Shown piece after piece: positions 34,089 to 44,654 of a stretch of 64,000 bases of DNA. A program made the translations under genes and the position numbers. Source of the DNA: Tamlana carrageenivorans. GTDB lineage: Bacteria > Bacteroidota > Bacteroidia > Flavobacteriales > Flavobacteriaceae. Location of the stretch: contig NZ_CP025938.1 in assembly GCF_002893765.1 (NCBI RefSeq), positions 1,984,001 to 2,048,000 of the forward strand. Reading direction: 5' to 3'. The notes below the pieces were generated by a model that saw only the letters and a program-made list of their open reading frames with translations, searched no databases and had not been told where the DNA came from. Position 1 is the stretch's first letter. The number at the start of each line of letters is the position of its first letter.

Positions 34089-36101
34089 ATGGCTTTAGAT
34101 TCAAAAATACCAAAAGGTCCACTTAAAGATAAATGGACAGATTATAAAAATCATATTAATTTAGTAAACCCTGCAAACAAGCGTAATATTGATATTATTG
34201 TTGTTGGAACTGGTTTAGCAGGAGGTTCGGCATCTGCAACATTAGCCGAATTAGGATATAATGTAAAAGCATTTGCTTACCAAGATTCACCGCGTCGTGC
34301 GCACTCCATTGCAGCACAAGGGGGAATTAATGCAGCAAAAAATTACCAAGGTGATGGCGATTCTAATTACAGATTGTTTTACGATACTGTAAAAGGAGGG
34401 GATTACCGATCTCGTGAGGCTAACGTTTATCGTTTAGCTGAGGTTTCAGGAAATATTATCGACCAATGTGTGGCTCAAGGGGTGCCTTTTGCACGTGATT
34501 ATGGTGGATTATTAGATAACCGTTCGTTTGGTGGGGTGCTTGTATCAAGAACATTCTACGCAAAAGGACAAACCGGACAACAATTATTGTTAGGGGCTTA
34601 CTCTGCGATGAACAGACAAATTGCTCGTGGTAAAATTGAAATGTTTAACCGTCATGAAATGCTTGACGTTGTTAAAATAGACGGAAAAGCTAGAGGAATT
34701 ATCGCCCGTAATTTAATTACAGGTGAAATTGAGCGTCACTCGGCACACGCTGTTGTTATTGCAACAGGGGGTTACGGAAACGTTTATTTCCTTTCAACAA
34801 ATGCCATGGGTTCTAATGCTACTGCAGCATGGAAAATTCATAAAAAAGGGGCGTATTTCGCAAACCCTTGTTATACACAAATTCACCCAACTTGTATTCC
34901 ACGTTCGGGAGACTACCAGTCTAAATTAACATTGATGTCGGAGTCTTTACGTAACGATGGTCGTATTTGGGTACCTGCAAAATTAGAAGACGCTAAAGCC
35001 ATTCAGCAAGGGAAATTAAAACCTACTGAAATTGCCGAAGCAGATCGCGATTATTACTTAGAACGACGTTACCCTGCCTTTGGTAACTTAGTACCACGTG
35101 ATGTAGCGTCTAGAGCCGCTAAAGAGCGTTGTGATGCTGGTTATGGTGTAAATGCTACAGGTGAAGCGGTTTATTTAGATTTCGCTTCGGCCATTGAGCG
35201 TTATGGTAAAGAGCAGGCAAAAATTCATAACATCGCAAATCCTTCTGCAGAGAAAATCTACGAATTAGGACAAGCAATAGTAGAGGCTAAATATGGAAAC
35301 TTATTCCAAATGTATGAGAAGATCGTCGATCAAAATCCATACAAAACGCCAATGATGATTTATCCTGCAACACACTATACCATGGGTGGTGTTTGGGTAG
35401 ATTATAACTTAATGACAACGGTTGAAGGTTTATACTGTATTGGTGAAGCTAACTTCTCCGATCACGGTGCAAACAGACTTGGGGCTTCGGCTTTAATGCA
35501 AGGTTTAGCCGATGGTTATTTCGTATTACCTTATACGATTGGTGATTATTTATCTCACGATATTCGAACAGGAAAAATCCCAACCGATACTCCAGAATTT
35601 GATGCTGTTGAGAAAGAAGTGAAAGATCGTATAGATTTCTTCATAAACAACAAGGGAACAAAATCTGTAGATTACTTCCACAAAAAACTTGGAAAAGTAA
35701 TGTGGGATAAAGTAGGGATGTCTAGAAATGCTCAAGGCTTGACTGAAGCTATGGCTGAAATTAAAGCGATTCGTGAAGAATTCTGGAAAGAAGTTAAAGT
35801 TCCAGGAAATGCGAATGAGTTAAATCCTGAATTAGAAAAAGCTGGACGTGTAGCAGATTTTCTTGAGTTAGGTGAGTTATTTGCTAAAGATGCTTTAAAC
35901 AGAGCTGAATCTTGTGGTGGTCACTTTAGAGAAGAGTCTGTTGAGCTTGATGGCGAACAAGAAGGAGAAGCAAAACGTGACGATGTGAATTATGCTTACG
36001 TTGCTGCTTGGGAGTATAAAGGAGAGCCTGCAGATGCGGTATTACACAAAGAAGAATTAGAATTTAAAGACATTGAACTGAAACAACGTTCATACAAATA
36101 A
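34089..36101 (+). CDS. sdhA: Succinate dehydrogenase/fumarate reductase flavoprotein SdhA
   Basis: 670 residues. It has [22 protein letters not shown] (FAD Rossmann), [24 protein letters not shown] with the His that binds FAD covalently, [15 protein letters not shown] and [21 protein letters not shown] at the dicarboxylate site, and [42 protein letters not shown] follows in the C-terminal helical domain. It oxidises succinate to fumarate in the TCA cycle at the inner face of the membrane. The length and form match the non-E. coli, B-type complex. Confidence 0.97.
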   Translation: MALDSKIPKGPLKDKWTDYKNHINLVNPANKRNIDIIVVGTGLAGGSASATLAELGYNVKAFAYQDSPRRAHSIAAQGGINAAKNYQGDGDSNYRLFYDTVKGGDYRSREANVYRLAEVSGNIIDQCVAQGVPFARDYGGLLDNRSFGGVLVSRTFYAKGQTGQQLLLGAYSAMNRQIARGKIEMFNRHEMLDVVKIDGKARGIIARNLITGEIERHSAHAVVIATGGYGNVYFLSTNAMGSNATAAWKIHKKGAYFANPCYTQIHPTCIPRSGDYQSKLTLMSESLRNDGRIWVPAKLEDAKAIQQGKLKPTEIAEADRDYYLERRYPAFGNLVPRDVASRAAKERCDAGYGVNATGEAVYLDFASAIERYGKEQAKIHNIANPSAEKIYELGQAIVEAKYGNLFQMYEKIVDQNPYKTPMMIYPATHYTMGGVWVDYNLMTTVEGLYCIGEANFSDHGANRLGASALMQGLADGYFVLPYTIGDYLSHDIRTGKIPTDTPEFDAVEKEVKDRIDFFINNKGTKSVDYFHKKLGKVMWDKVGMSRNAQGLTEAMAEIKAIREEFWKEVKVPGNANELNPELEKAGRVADFLELGELFAKDALNRAESCGGHFREESVELDGEQEGEAKRDDVNYAYVAAWEYKGEPADAVLHKEELEFKDIELKQRSYK

Positions 36102-36111
36102 GATTGACATT

Positions 36112-36861
36112 ATGAATATGAATTTAACACTTAGAATTTGGAGACAAAAAGACTCAAATGCAAAGGGTCAAATGGTCGATTATAAAGTAACTGATATTTC
36201 AGAACATATGTCTTTCCTTGAAATGATGGATGTTTTAAACGAACAACTGGTAAACTCTGGTGAAGAGCCAGTAGCTTTCGATCATGATTGTCGTGAAGGA
36301 ATATGTGGTATGTGTTCTTTATATATTAACGGTGAAGCACACGGTCCTGATAGAGGAGTTACTACTTGCCAGTTACACATGAGAATGTTTAAAGATGGTG
36401 ATACCATTACTATCGAGCCTTGGAGAGCTGCAGCTTTCCCTGTAATTAAAGATTTAATTGTTGATAGAATGGCTTTTGAGCGTATTCAACACGCTGGAGG
36501 GTATATTTCTGTTAATACTTCGGGTAATACGCAAGATGCTAACTCATTACCGATATCTAAAATCGCTGCCGATGAGGCTATGGATGCTGCAACTTGTATT
36601 GGTTGTGGTGCTTGTGTGGCGACTTGTAAAAACTCTTCTGCGATGTTATTCGTAGGTGCTAAAGTATCGCAATATGCATTATTACCACAAGGTCAGGTTG
36701 AAGCTGCCGAACGTGTTAAAAACATGGTAGCACAAATGGATCTTGAAGGTTTTGGTAACTGTACCAACACTGGAGCATGTGAGGTGGAATGTCCTAAAGG
36801 AATTTCATTAGACAATATCGCAAGAATGAATAGAGAACTTATGAAAGCAGCGCTTAAATAA
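36112..36861 (+). CDS. sdhB: Succinate dehydrogenase iron-sulfur subunit SdhB
   Basis: 249 residues. The [2Fe-2S] ferredoxin domain has CREGICGMC near residue 64 and a fourth Cys in TTCQLHM. The bacterial ferredoxin domain has [13 protein letters not shown] and [14 protein letters not shown] for the [4Fe-4S] and [3Fe-4S] clusters. It carries electrons from SdhA FAD to the membrane subunit. The ATG at 36112 ([12 protein letters not shown]) is used; Met3 is equally possible. It ends the operon, followed by a strong terminator. Confidence 0.96.
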   Translation: MNMNLTLRIWRQKDSNAKGQMVDYKVTDISEHMSFLEMMDVLNEQLVNSGEEPVAFDHDCREGICGMCSLYINGEAHGPDRGVTTCQLHMRMFKDGDTITIEPWRAAAFPVIKDLIVDRMAFERIQHAGGYISVNTSGNTQDANSLPISKIAADEAMDAATCIGCGACVATCKNSSAMLFVGAKVSQYALLPQGQVEAAERVKNMVAQMDLEGFGNCTNTGACEVECPKGISLDNIARMNRELMKAALK

Positions 36862-36883
36862 GACGCATTCAATAATGAAATTT

Positions 36884-36916
36884 AGCCCATATCGTTTTTA
36901 GATATGGGCTTTTTTG
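36884..36916 (+). terminator. Terminator of sdhCAB
   Basis: AGCCCATATC (36884-36893) pairs with GATATGGGCT (36901-36910) over a seven-base loop, followed by a T-run. Confidence 0.9.
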
Positions 36917-36946
36917 TAAATAATCCCTTAGTCTAAAAAAATTGCC

Positions 36947-37870
36947 ATGTTTAGAGCATATCTTATGTCATACTTTATAGGTTTATGCTTTTTTGTAAAC
37001 CTAAAGGCTCAAACATCAAATTGTGAATCCAGTTATTTTTCTGAAGCAACCTTACTCAAGCACATAAAATCATTGTCTTCTGATGCTTTTGAAGGTCGGC
37101 GTACCGGAACGGCAGGTGCTATAAAAGCGAAGCAGTTTATTGTAAATCAATTTCATGCTTTAGGCGTTTTACCTTTTACTAAAAATTACGAACAAAGATT
37201 TAGTTTTTACAAAGAAAAGGTTCACTATAAAGGAACAAATATTCTTGGTGAAATTAAAGGCACCCATTTTCCCGATTCCTATATGGTTATTAGTGCGCAT
37301 TACGATCACGAAGGAATTAAAAACGGAGAAATTTATAATGGTGCCGATGATAATGCTTCTGGTGTCTGTGCACTTTTAAGTTTTGCAGAATACTTTAAAA
37401 AATACCCGCCTAAACACTCCGTGATTTTTGCTGCCTTTGATGCTGAAGAATTAAATTTACAGGGATCCAAATACTTTATGAAGAGTGGTGTAGCTCAGTC
37501 CACCAAAATAGTACTTAATTTAAACCTGGATATGGTGAGTCGAAGCGAAACCAATACCTTATTTGTGGTTGGAACTTCACACAATGCTCGTTTAAAATGG
37601 ATTTATAAAAAGAATAAACTCGCATGCGGTATCATTTTGGAAGCAGGTCATGACGGTCTTGATGGCCGAGAGGATTGGACCTATGCTTCAGATCATATGA
37701 GTTTCTTTTTGGAAAATATTCCTTTTCTATATTTTGGAGTAGACGATCATGATGATTATCACGAACCCACAGATACTTTTGATAAAATTCAACCTCAATT
37801 TTATATCAATGCGGTTAAAACTATGATCAACTATTTTGAGAAAGTTGATGATTTAAGGCTCTATTATTAG
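36947..37870 (+). CDS. Exported M28-family metallopeptidase
   Basis: 307 residues. Signal peptide to about residue 22 (YFIGLCFFVNLKAQ). The zinc-binding order is that of M28: H in ISAHYDHEG, D in IYNGADDNASGVCALLSFAEYF, E-E in FDAEELNLQGSKYF, then D in LNLDMVSR and a late H in DDHDDYHEPTDTFDKI. It is probably a periplasmic or secreted aminopeptidase that clips N-terminal residues from peptides. It stands alone after the sdh terminator and converges with the next genes. Confidence 0.92.
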   Translation: MFRAYLMSYFIGLCFFVNLKAQTSNCESSYFSEATLLKHIKSLSSDAFEGRRTGTAGAIKAKQFIVNQFHALGVLPFTKNYEQRFSFYKEKVHYKGTNILGEIKGTHFPDSYMVISAHYDHEGIKNGEIYNGADDNASGVCALLSFAEYFKKYPPKHSVIFAAFDAEELNLQGSKYFMKSGVAQSTKIVLNLNLDMVSRSETNTLFVVGTSHNARLKWIYKKNKLACGIILEAGHDGLDGREDWTYASDHMSFFLENIPFLYFGVDDHDDYHEPTDTFDKIQPQFYINAVKTMINYFEKVDDLRLYY

Positions 37871-37954
37871 TTCTTTTTTCCAGCCAAATTTTTTGCCTTC
37901 AATTTTATGGGGTACTAATTCTGAAGCGTGAGTCTTCCCAATTATTAAGGACAT
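37853..37954 (-). CDS. Possible 33-residue open frame downstream of the large outer-membrane gene
   Basis: MSLIIGKTHASELVPHKIEG-type sequence ending KKFGWKKELIIEP. It begins ten bases after the stop of the 1140-residue gene and overlaps the end of the convergent peptidase gene by 18 bases. The codons look ordinary but no family is recognised. It may be a small coupled gene or chance. Confidence 0.2.
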   Translation of the reverse strand: MSLIIGKTHASELVPHKIEGKKFGWKKELIIEP

Positions 37955-37963
37955 GATTTGAGT

Positions 37964-40900
37964 CTAGAAATAAGCCTTCAATTGTACCGATCCTGAATGA
38001 ATGGTTCGGCTAGTTTCTGTTTTTCTTCCGAGGTAACTCAAATTCAAATCCAAAAATTTAGTCAGTTTTCTTTGAGCCAATAAGCTCCAAGTAAAGTTTT
38101 TCCCAGGTTGTAAACCTTCTAGAATCTGATAGGCTACTGGAGTATTAGAATCACCGTTAAACGCATTTGAAATAAAATTAAACTCACCGTTTATTGCGCT
38201 TTTCTCACTGTTTCCCAAGGAAAACGAACTCCCGTACTTTTGTTGTTTTAAGGTTTCTTGGTCGCCAATCGTATTGGTTTTTGTAGTGCTTTGGTAATAA
38301 ATATCGAAACTGGAATTGGTGTTGAATAAGTAAGATAACTTCGGATTTAAAACCGTTTCGTCTAAGTTGTAATTTTTACTTGTGAAATTTTCACTTTCAC
38401 TTTCATTCGTGTTCAATGCCGATAACAGGTTAACTAACCAATTTTCGGCAATTTTATGATTGAAGTTTAATTGATGGCTGCTTAAACTATTTTCAATAAA
38501 GCCCACCGAAAGTAAATTTCGGGTGCTGTTTTCCAGATAGGTATATGAGGTCGTGTAATGTTGTTTACCGCGATTAAAAAAGAAAACATTTCTAAAGTTA
38601 AGCTGTAAGCCTAATAAGTTATCTTCACTATTTTCAAAAGGATTTAAGTTAAATCGGCTGCCTTCGCGTCGCAATTTACTATCGGTTAAATAGCTGGTTT
38701 GGTTATAAAAATGCGATAAAAATTTTTTGGTTTTATGATTGGAAACCGACCATTGGGCAGGGTTTAAGGTTAGGGATAGACTCCATCGGTTTTGGTGTGT
38801 TTTTACATAGACACGATTGGGTAATAACACGCGGATATAGGTGCCTTGGTCTTGAAATTGAGCCAATTCAAACTCTTCGAGCTCTTGGATGCCATTGCCA
38901 TTGTAGTCAATCCATGTGTATGAACCTTGGCCAGGCTCAACTTCCACGTAAGTGAAATCCTGAAGCGGTAAACTACCCGAATTGGTTTCAAAAATGGTGC
39001 TAAAGAAAATAATATTGTTGAATAATTTCTGACTAAACTGCAACCTCGAGTTTAAAGAATGCTCGTCATCAATAGTATCATCTTCATCTTTCAAACTACG
39101 GTAATTGGCATACAAACTTAAATTGGTATTTTGCTTTTGAATGAGTTTCGAATCCAGATAAAGCGTATTGGAAGTGTTTACCTTTTGAAGGGTGTTGTTT
39201 CTAATACTGTCGTTTGTACGGTTTATATAACCTACTTCAACAAAAACTTTGGTGCTATCGCCAACCCCAACAAAGGCATCGTAGGATTTAAATCGCTGAC
39301 TTAAAGCCGTGAGTTCTTGAGTGCGGTTGTTTTTTTGCACGTTGTCTTCAAAAGCTATTTTTGTGCCCACCCAGCTTTTATTCATATTGTACGTCATGCG
39401 GTTATATGACCTTGAAAAGGTGGAATTGTTTATTAGAGCATTGGCATTTAAAAAACTAGAGTAGGAGCTTATATTGAATTTGTTTAGCTGTAAATTAATA
39501 TGCGCTACGTGCCTGTTACCGTTAAAACCGTCAGCGAAATTAAGATGTTCATAGGTATAATCGATAAGTCCCTTTTGCTTTTGAAAGAGTTTAATACCTG
39601 TATTTAATAAGTTTTGATTTCCTAAATTATAGCCTATCCCGTTTAATGGTGTGGGATCTAAGTTCCAATCACGATTAAATTCTGGGTTGTACAATCCTTC
39701 AATATTTCGATAATTGGCACTTACGTAATCATGATCTAAAAATAGGTTAACATTCCATTGATTTTCTTTTTTTACGAGGGCTTGATTGATGGTTATTTTT
39801 CCGGCCAGACCATCATTTTGATCATCATCGATATCCGAAAATAAATTCTGATCGTTTTTACTTCCGGAACCTTCAAAACGTATGCTTGTTTTTTCGGTGG
39901 GGTTATAAGCTCCATTTACAACAGCAATTTGTAATTTTTTAGGCGCCACAAGTTGTATTATGGGCGCGTATAATCCTAGTCCGTCGCCAACATATTCATA
40001 AATATTATTAATAGCATTAATGCTACTTAGGTCATAAGCACCTTGGTTTGGGCCTACCAAAGTGAAGGTTACGTTGTACAATTCGTCATCCGGATCGTTT
40101 GAAAACACGAAAGCTTCTTCGCCGTTAATAAGTTCTTTTTTATAAAGTATGCGGTTTTGGTTGTATTCTGCCCGGGACTCTGATGGGGCCACCATTTTGG
40201 TTCGATCATTTCCGGCCTGTGCTAAAATGTCCACTTGGTCTTCCGAGAGATTTTGCTGCAGGGGTTGGTTTTTAGCATCATTTTCAGAGTAGATAGAAAC
40301 CCCTAAACTAAATTTTTTACTCTCGTAGCGGCCACCGCCATAACCTACAAAACGGGTATAGTTGCGCTCACTAAATTGGTAGTCGATGGTAATACGCATT
40401 TCGGAGGTTATAGGAAAGGTGGAATTAAAAATAATCTCACCAGCGTTATAATCGATAATATAATCTTCGTTCTCACCACGTTTTAAGGCCACACCATTGA
40501 CATACACGGTTTCACTACCCGATACGATTAATACAAACAATTCGCCATTTGGACCTTGTAATTTATAAGGACCTTGATTGCTTTCTTGAGCGGTAAATTG
40601 GCTGCGTGTAAATTGTCCGCGAACCAAAGCGCCAGCTGCAAAAAGATGAGTTTCCTTCTCTTCGGGGCCTAGGTTTATGTTAAAGTTTAATCCCTGCACA
40701 CGCTTAGAGAATTTGGCAAAATAGGAGTCGGTATTCACAAGGTCAATATCACCAGCACGTATGTTCCAACGGTCGCTAAACATTTCAATAAAAACCTGAT
40801 CAAATTCATCCAAACGTTGCGAATAACCACTTTCTTGTAACGGAATATTAGCATCCTGAATGGAGGCACGTAAAGATACTTTTTCGTTTAATTTCCCTAT

Positions 40901-41386
40901 AATTTGAAGGTCTAACTCACTATTTAGTACGGAATTTTGATTGTTACCAACGGTAACACCTCGCGAAATACTTCCCGAAGTCGATAAGCCATCAAACGGA
41001 ATAAATTGATTCGAGCTATTAGGCTGTTTTAGTTTATATAAATTTCGCTGAGCGTTGTTGTTATTTACAATAATATTTTCATCTAAATTTTTATAGGTCT
41101 TGGTAAGGAAGTCAGGGAACTTTAAATAATTGATAATAATAGTATCGGTGTCTACGGGTTTTTTAAAGGTTAAAAGTGCCTTGGCGAAATCTACCGTATA
41201 GTAGCTTGAATCAATTATGGTACTGTCCTTAGTTTTAACAGAAAACACGCTAGAATTAATACTAACAGGTTCTATAAAAATAGAGTCTTTTACAGCTACT
41301 TTTTTAGATCTATAGTTGTTAGGTAGATTTTGTGCAAACCCACAAAAACCTATAAAAACAAATAGTATAGAAGTAAAAAATTTCAT
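37964..41386 (-). CDS. Large outer-membrane beta-barrel-like protein of unknown function
   Basis: 1140 residues. The signal peptide ends in FCGFAQ. The first ~330 residues hold repeats of strand-turn type; the stretch YVNGVALKRGENEDYIIDYNAG resembles modules seen in SprA-like and other Bacteroidota surface proteins. The remainder is rich in alternating Tyr/Phe/Asn beta-strands (FNISSYSSFLNANALINN; RFNLNPFENSEDNLLGLQLNF) and ends in SGSVQLKAYF, the aromatic C-terminus of outer-membrane barrels. An exact family cannot be named. It is much shorter than SprA, so it is not that protein. It is divergent from xth. Confidence 0.75.
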   Translation of the reverse strand: MKFFTSILFVFIGFCGFAQNLPNNYRSKKVAVKDSIFIEPVSINSSVFSVKTKDSTIIDSSYYTVDFAKALLTFKKPVDTDTIIINYLKFPDFLTKTYKNLDENIIVNNNNAQRNLYKLKQPNSSNQFIPFDGLSTSGSISRGVTVGNNQNSVLNSELDLQIIGKLNEKVSLRASIQDANIPLQESGYSQRLDEFDQVFIEMFSDRWNIRAGDIDLVNTDSYFAKFSKRVQGLNFNINLGPEEKETHLFAAGALVRGQFTRSQFTAQESNQGPYKLQGPNGELFVLIVSGSETVYVNGVALKRGENEDYIIDYNAGEIIFNSTFPITSEMRITIDYQFSERNYTRFVGYGGGRYESKKFSLGVSIYSENDAKNQPLQQNLSEDQVDILAQAGNDRTKMVAPSESRAEYNQNRILYKKELINGEEAFVFSNDPDDELYNVTFTLVGPNQGAYDLSSINAINNIYEYVGDGLGLYAPIIQLVAPKKLQIAVVNGAYNPTEKTSIRFEGSGSKNDQNLFSDIDDDQNDGLAGKITINQALVKKENQWNVNLFLDHDYVSANYRNIEGLYNPEFNRDWNLDPTPLNGIGYNLGNQNLLNTGIKLFQKQKGLIDYTYEHLNFADGFNGNRHVAHINLQLNKFNISSYSSFLNANALINNSTFSRSYNRMTYNMNKSWVGTKIAFEDNVQKNNRTQELTALSQRFKSYDAFVGVGDSTKVFVEVGYINRTNDSIRNNTLQKVNTSNTLYLDSKLIQKQNTNLSLYANYRSLKDEDDTIDDEHSLNSRLQFSQKLFNNIIFFSTIFETNSGSLPLQDFTYVEVEPGQGSYTWIDYNGNGIQELEEFELAQFQDQGTYIRVLLPNRVYVKTHQNRWSLSLTLNPAQWSVSNHKTKKFLSHFYNQTSYLTDSKLRREGSRFNLNPFENSEDNLLGLQLNFRNVFFFNRGKQHYTTSYTYLENSTRNLLSVGFIENSLSSHQLNFNHKIAENWLVNLLSALNTNESESENFTSKNYNLDETVLNPKLSYLFNTNSSFDIYYQSTTKTNTIGDQETLKQQKYGSSFSLGNSEKSAINGEFNFISNAFNGDSNTPVAYQILEGLQPGKNFTWSLLAQRKLTKFLDLNLSYLGRKTETSRTIHSGSVQLKAYF

Positions 41387-41564
41387 CGGATACTTAAACT
41401 AAAAAAAACAAGATTTATTTTGAAAGTGTAACTTGTTAAAACTGCCGTAAAATAATAGCGTAAAAGTAACGTATTATTTATTTTAGCGGCAATCTGTACA
41501 ATTTTGTCGAAAAACTAACGGCTTCATACAATTTTAGGGGCATTTTAATAGTAAAAAGAATCGA

Positions 41565-42326
41565 ATGAAAATTATATCATACAATGTAAATGGGGTTAGA
41601 GCCGCTTTAAATAAAGGTTTTATAGAATGGTTAACAAGTGCCAATCCAGATGTTATTTGTTTACAAGAAATTAAAGCCTTAAAAGAACAGTTGGATGTAA
41701 CGCTATTTGAAGATGCAGGATATAATTATCACTATTGGTTTAGCGCTCAAAAAAAAGGGTATAGTGGCGTGGCTATTTTGTGTAAAAAAGAGCCCAATCA
41801 TGTGGAATATGGTACAGGAATAGAATCTATGGATTTCGAAGGTCGTAATATAAGAGTAGATTTCGACGACGTTTCCATCATAAGTTTGTATTTGCCATCA
41901 GGCACTAATGATGCCAGATTAGAGCATAAATTAGAGTACATGAGTATGTTTCAAGCTTATATCGATCAGTTAAAATTAGAGCACCCGAATCTTGTTATTT
42001 GTGGTGATTATAATATTTGCCATGAAGAAATTGATATCCATAACCCTAAAATGAAAGGGGTGTCTGGATTTTTACCGGTAGAGCGTGAGTGGATTGGCGA
42101 TTTTATAGCCAGTGGATTTGTAGATTCTTTCCGTTTTGTGAATCCCGAATTACAACAATATAGCTGGTGGAGCTACCGTGCCAATGCCAGAGCGAATAAC
42201 AAAGGTTGGCGATTAGATTACGCGATGGTGTCAAAAACCATACAAGAAAAAATTAAAAGAGCCGTTATACTAACCGAAGCGGTACACAGCGACCATTGTC
42301 CGATTTTACTAGAACTTGAAAGTTAA
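41565..42326 (+). CDS. xth: Exodeoxyribonuclease III
   Basis: 253 residues, typical length. MKIISYNVNGVRAALNKGFIEWL, CLQEIKALKEQL (Mg-binding Glu), LYLPSGTN, ICGDYNICHEEIDIHNPK (Asp/Asn pair), and C-terminal WRLDYAMVSK and SDHCPILLEL (catalytic His) are the exonuclease III/AP endonuclease motifs. It repairs abasic sites and trims 3' ends. It is 24 bases upstream of the OmpA-like gene. Confidence 0.96.
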   Translation: MKIISYNVNGVRAALNKGFIEWLTSANPDVICLQEIKALKEQLDVTLFEDAGYNYHYWFSAQKKGYSGVAILCKKEPNHVEYGTGIESMDFEGRNIRVDFDDVSIISLYLPSGTNDARLEHKLEYMSMFQAYIDQLKLEHPNLVICGDYNICHEEIDIHNPKMKGVSGFLPVEREWIGDFIASGFVDSFRFVNPELQQYSWWSYRANARANNKGWRLDYAMVSKTIQEKIKRAVILTEAVHSDHCPILLELES

Positions 42327-42350
42327 CTAAATTACTAATTATAGAACCTA

Positions 42351-43319
42351 ATGAACATGATTAAAAAAAGTGTTTTTACCATTTTTACAATGGCTATTTT
42401 AGCCTCTTGTGTATCTCCTAAAATATACAAGGATCTAGAAGCTAAATACGCCGAGTTAAAGAAAGAAAACCGCAAGTTAAATGAAGATTACGAATCTTTA
42501 TTAAAATCGAAAGCCCAGGCCGAAAACGATTTTAAACAAACCAAAAAGGCTTACGACGAAACCCTTGCCGAGCGCAATAAGCTGCAAGCCGATTACGATG
42601 CTACTGCGGCTAATCTAGAGGCTTTAAAGGATTCGTATGCGGCACTTGAGAAAAATAGTTCCAGAGCCATCGCTTCAAATTCGGAGAAAAACCGTGAATT
42701 GTTGGCGCAGTTAGAGGCGAAAGAACAAGCTTTATCTGCCGAAATTACACGTCTTGAGCGTCTTAAAAAAGAGCTAGAAGATCGTTCCAATCGTGTGGCC
42801 GAATTAGAAAGTGTTATTGCTGCTAAAGATGCTGCTATGAATACATTAAAAGACGCTATTTCTAGTGCTTTAACCGATTTTGAAGGTAAAGGGTTAACTG
42901 TAGAACAAAAAGACGGGAAAGTCTACGTGTCTATGGAAAACAAATTGCTTTTCAATTCCGGAAGTTGGGCTGTAGGTAGCGAAGGCCGTCGTGCCGTACA
43001 ACAACTTGGTGTTGTTTTAGGTCAGAATCCAGATATTGCCGTGTTAATCGAAGGTCACACCGATAATGTACCTTATTCAGGTAATGGTCCCCTAACTACC
43101 AACTGGGATTTATCTACCAAAAGAGCGACTTCTATTGTGAATATCCTTAGAGAGAACAAAGCGATTAATCCAGAAAATTTAACGGCAGCAGGCCGTGGTG
43201 AATTTGCACCAATTGCCTCTAACGATTCACCATCTGGTCGTGCTACAAACCGTCGTATAGAAGTGATTTTAACCCCTAAATTAGACGAATTATCCAGATT
43301 GTTACAAGAGCAGCATTAA
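42351..43319 (+). CDS. OmpA-family peptidoglycan-binding lipoprotein
   Basis: 322 residues. The signal ends at the lipobox Cys in ILASC (about residue 20). A long coiled coil follows (about 25-165; KAQAENDFKQTKKAYDETLAERN). The OmpA domain covers about 185-315: VLIEGHTDNVPYSGNGPLTTNWDLSTKRATSIVNIL and AAGRGEFAPIASNDSPSGRATNRRIEVIL, with the Asp and Arg that bind meso-diaminopimelate. It should anchor the outer membrane to peptidoglycan. Met3 is an alternative start. The following gap holds a dispersed repeat and a terminator. Confidence 0.92.
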   Translation: MNMIKKSVFTIFTMAILASCVSPKIYKDLEAKYAELKKENRKLNEDYESLLKSKAQAENDFKQTKKAYDETLAERNKLQADYDATAANLEALKDSYAALEKNSSRAIASNSEKNRELLAQLEAKEQALSAEITRLERLKKELEDRSNRVAELESVIAAKDAAMNTLKDAISSALTDFEGKGLTVEQKDGKVYVSMENKLLFNSGSWAVGSEGRRAVQQLGVVLGQNPDIAVLIEGHTDNVPYSGNGPLTTNWDLSTKRATSIVNILRENKAINPENLTAAGRGEFAPIASNDSPSGRATNRRIEVILTPKLDELSRLLQEQH

Positions 43320-43362
43320 TTGTAGTTTAGTGATTTGGGCGTTACCCAAGGGTCGCGCAATA

Positions 43363-43387
43363 GTTTATCTTGAGCGTAGTCGAAAGG
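43363..43387 (+). repeat. Short dispersed repeat (REP-like), copy 1
   Basis: GTTTATCTTGAGCGTAGTCG then AAAGG; it matches the reverse complement of 46989-47013 at most positions. The surrounding GCGCTCGTACCTCGCTGTGG region is also repeat-like. Confidence 0.6.
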
Positions 43388-43459
43388 TTGCAAGTCCGCG
43401 CTCGTACCTCGCTGTGGGCTTTCCACTGCAATCGCTAACGCAAGTTGATCATATATTTA

Positions 43460-43496
43460 AACCTTTCAGATACATGGATAGCTGAAAGGTTTTTTT
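43460..43496 (+). terminator. Terminator after the OmpA-like gene
   Basis: AACCTTTCAG (43460-43469) pairs with CTGAAAGGTT (43482-43491) over a 12-base loop, followed by T-run. Confidence 0.85.
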
Positions 43497-43567
43497 AACT
43501 TTATTAATTAAATAAAATGATACTTAAGGGCAAATTTTCGCCTTAATACATCAGAAAATCACACCGT

Positions 43568-44608
43568 ATGAAATACAGTATTCTGCCTAAAACCAATATA
43601 AAAGTTAGTAAAATATGTTTGGGCACCATGACTTTCGGAAATCAAAATACCGAAACCGAGGCCTTCAAACAGTTGGATTATGCCTTAAGTGAAGGGGTTA
43701 ATTTTTTAGATACCGCCGAAATGTACCCGGTGCCAGCAACTCCAAAAACTTCGGGAGCCACAAGCACGATTATAGGGAATTGGTTGAAAAAATCAGGAAA
43801 ACGCGACCAGGTTATTATAGCCAGTAAAATTATTGGACGTTCAAGCGATTATTCTGCGCACATTAGAACCACGGCCTTAAGCGGAAATTCCATCCAAGAG
43901 GCCGTCGATAAAGAGCTAAAACGTTTACAAACCGATTATATCGATCTTTATCAAATCCATTGGCCAGAACGCGATACTAACACTTTTGGTACTAGAGATT
44001 ACAAGCATAATCCAGACGATTTTTGGAAAGATAATTTTCATGAAGTTCTAACGAAACTAGATGATCAAATTCGTGCGGGTAAAATTGGTTATGTTGGAAT
44101 GTCTAACGAAAAAGCTTGGGGAGCTATGCGTTTATTGGAAGAGTCTAAGGCACATAGTTTACCTAGAATGCGTACCATTCAAAATGCCTATTGCTTAATT
44201 AATCGCGCTTTTGAAGGCGATATGGCAGAAATTTCAATGCGGGAAGATCTGGGACTGTTAGCGTATTCGCCGATGGCTTTTGGTGTGTTGTCAGGAAAAT
44301 ATATTAAAGGCACGGCTACCGATAAGTCGAGATTAAATCTCTTTCCTAGGTTTTCACGATATAGTAGTACATCATGTACCGAGGCTACTAAAAAGTACTT
44401 AAAAATTGCCGAAGAAAATAATATGACTTTAGCGCAAATGAGTTTGGCTTTTGTAAATCAGCAACCCTTTGTAACGAGTAATATTATTGGAGCAACAACT
44501 ATGGCGCAGTTAAAGGAAAACATCGATAGTATCCATGTCACATTATCCAATGACATCATGGAGCAAATCAATGCCGTACATGCCGAAATTCCTAATCCTG
44601 CGGTTTAG
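43568..44608 (+). CDS. Aldo/keto reductase (Tas-like)
   Basis: 346 residues, a TIM-barrel aldo/keto reductase. ICLGTMTFGNQNTETEAFKQLDYAL starts the barrel. NFLDTAEMYPVP has catalytic Asp and Tyr, IIASKII the Lys, and DLYQIHWPERDTNTFG the His. NADPH-binding LLAYSPMAFGVLSGKYIKG lies later, with IIGATTMAQLKENI near the end. The WPERDTNTFG loop and length match E. coli Tas and its YhdN-like relatives. Substrate unknown; it acts in the cytoplasm. Confidence 0.92.
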   Translation: MKYSILPKTNIKVSKICLGTMTFGNQNTETEAFKQLDYALSEGVNFLDTAEMYPVPATPKTSGATSTIIGNWLKKSGKRDQVIIASKIIGRSSDYSAHIRTTALSGNSIQEAVDKELKRLQTDYIDLYQIHWPERDTNTFGTRDYKHNPDDFWKDNFHEVLTKLDDQIRAGKIGYVGMSNEKAWGAMRLLEESKAHSLPRMRTIQNAYCLINRAFEGDMAEISMREDLGLLAYSPMAFGVLSGKYIKGTATDKSRLNLFPRFSRYSSTSCTEATKKYLKIAEENNMTLAQMSLAFVNQQPFVTSNIIGATTMAQLKENIDSIHVTLSNDIMEQINAVHAEIPNPAV

Positions 44609-44654
44609 GAATTATATTAAAGGAATTTTTAGTAGCTATTCGATTAAAAAAAAA

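Noticed and set aside
37964..41386. Identification of the 1140-residue protein as SprA (Sov)
   Set aside because: SprA is more than twice this length; only short module-like similarity is visible.
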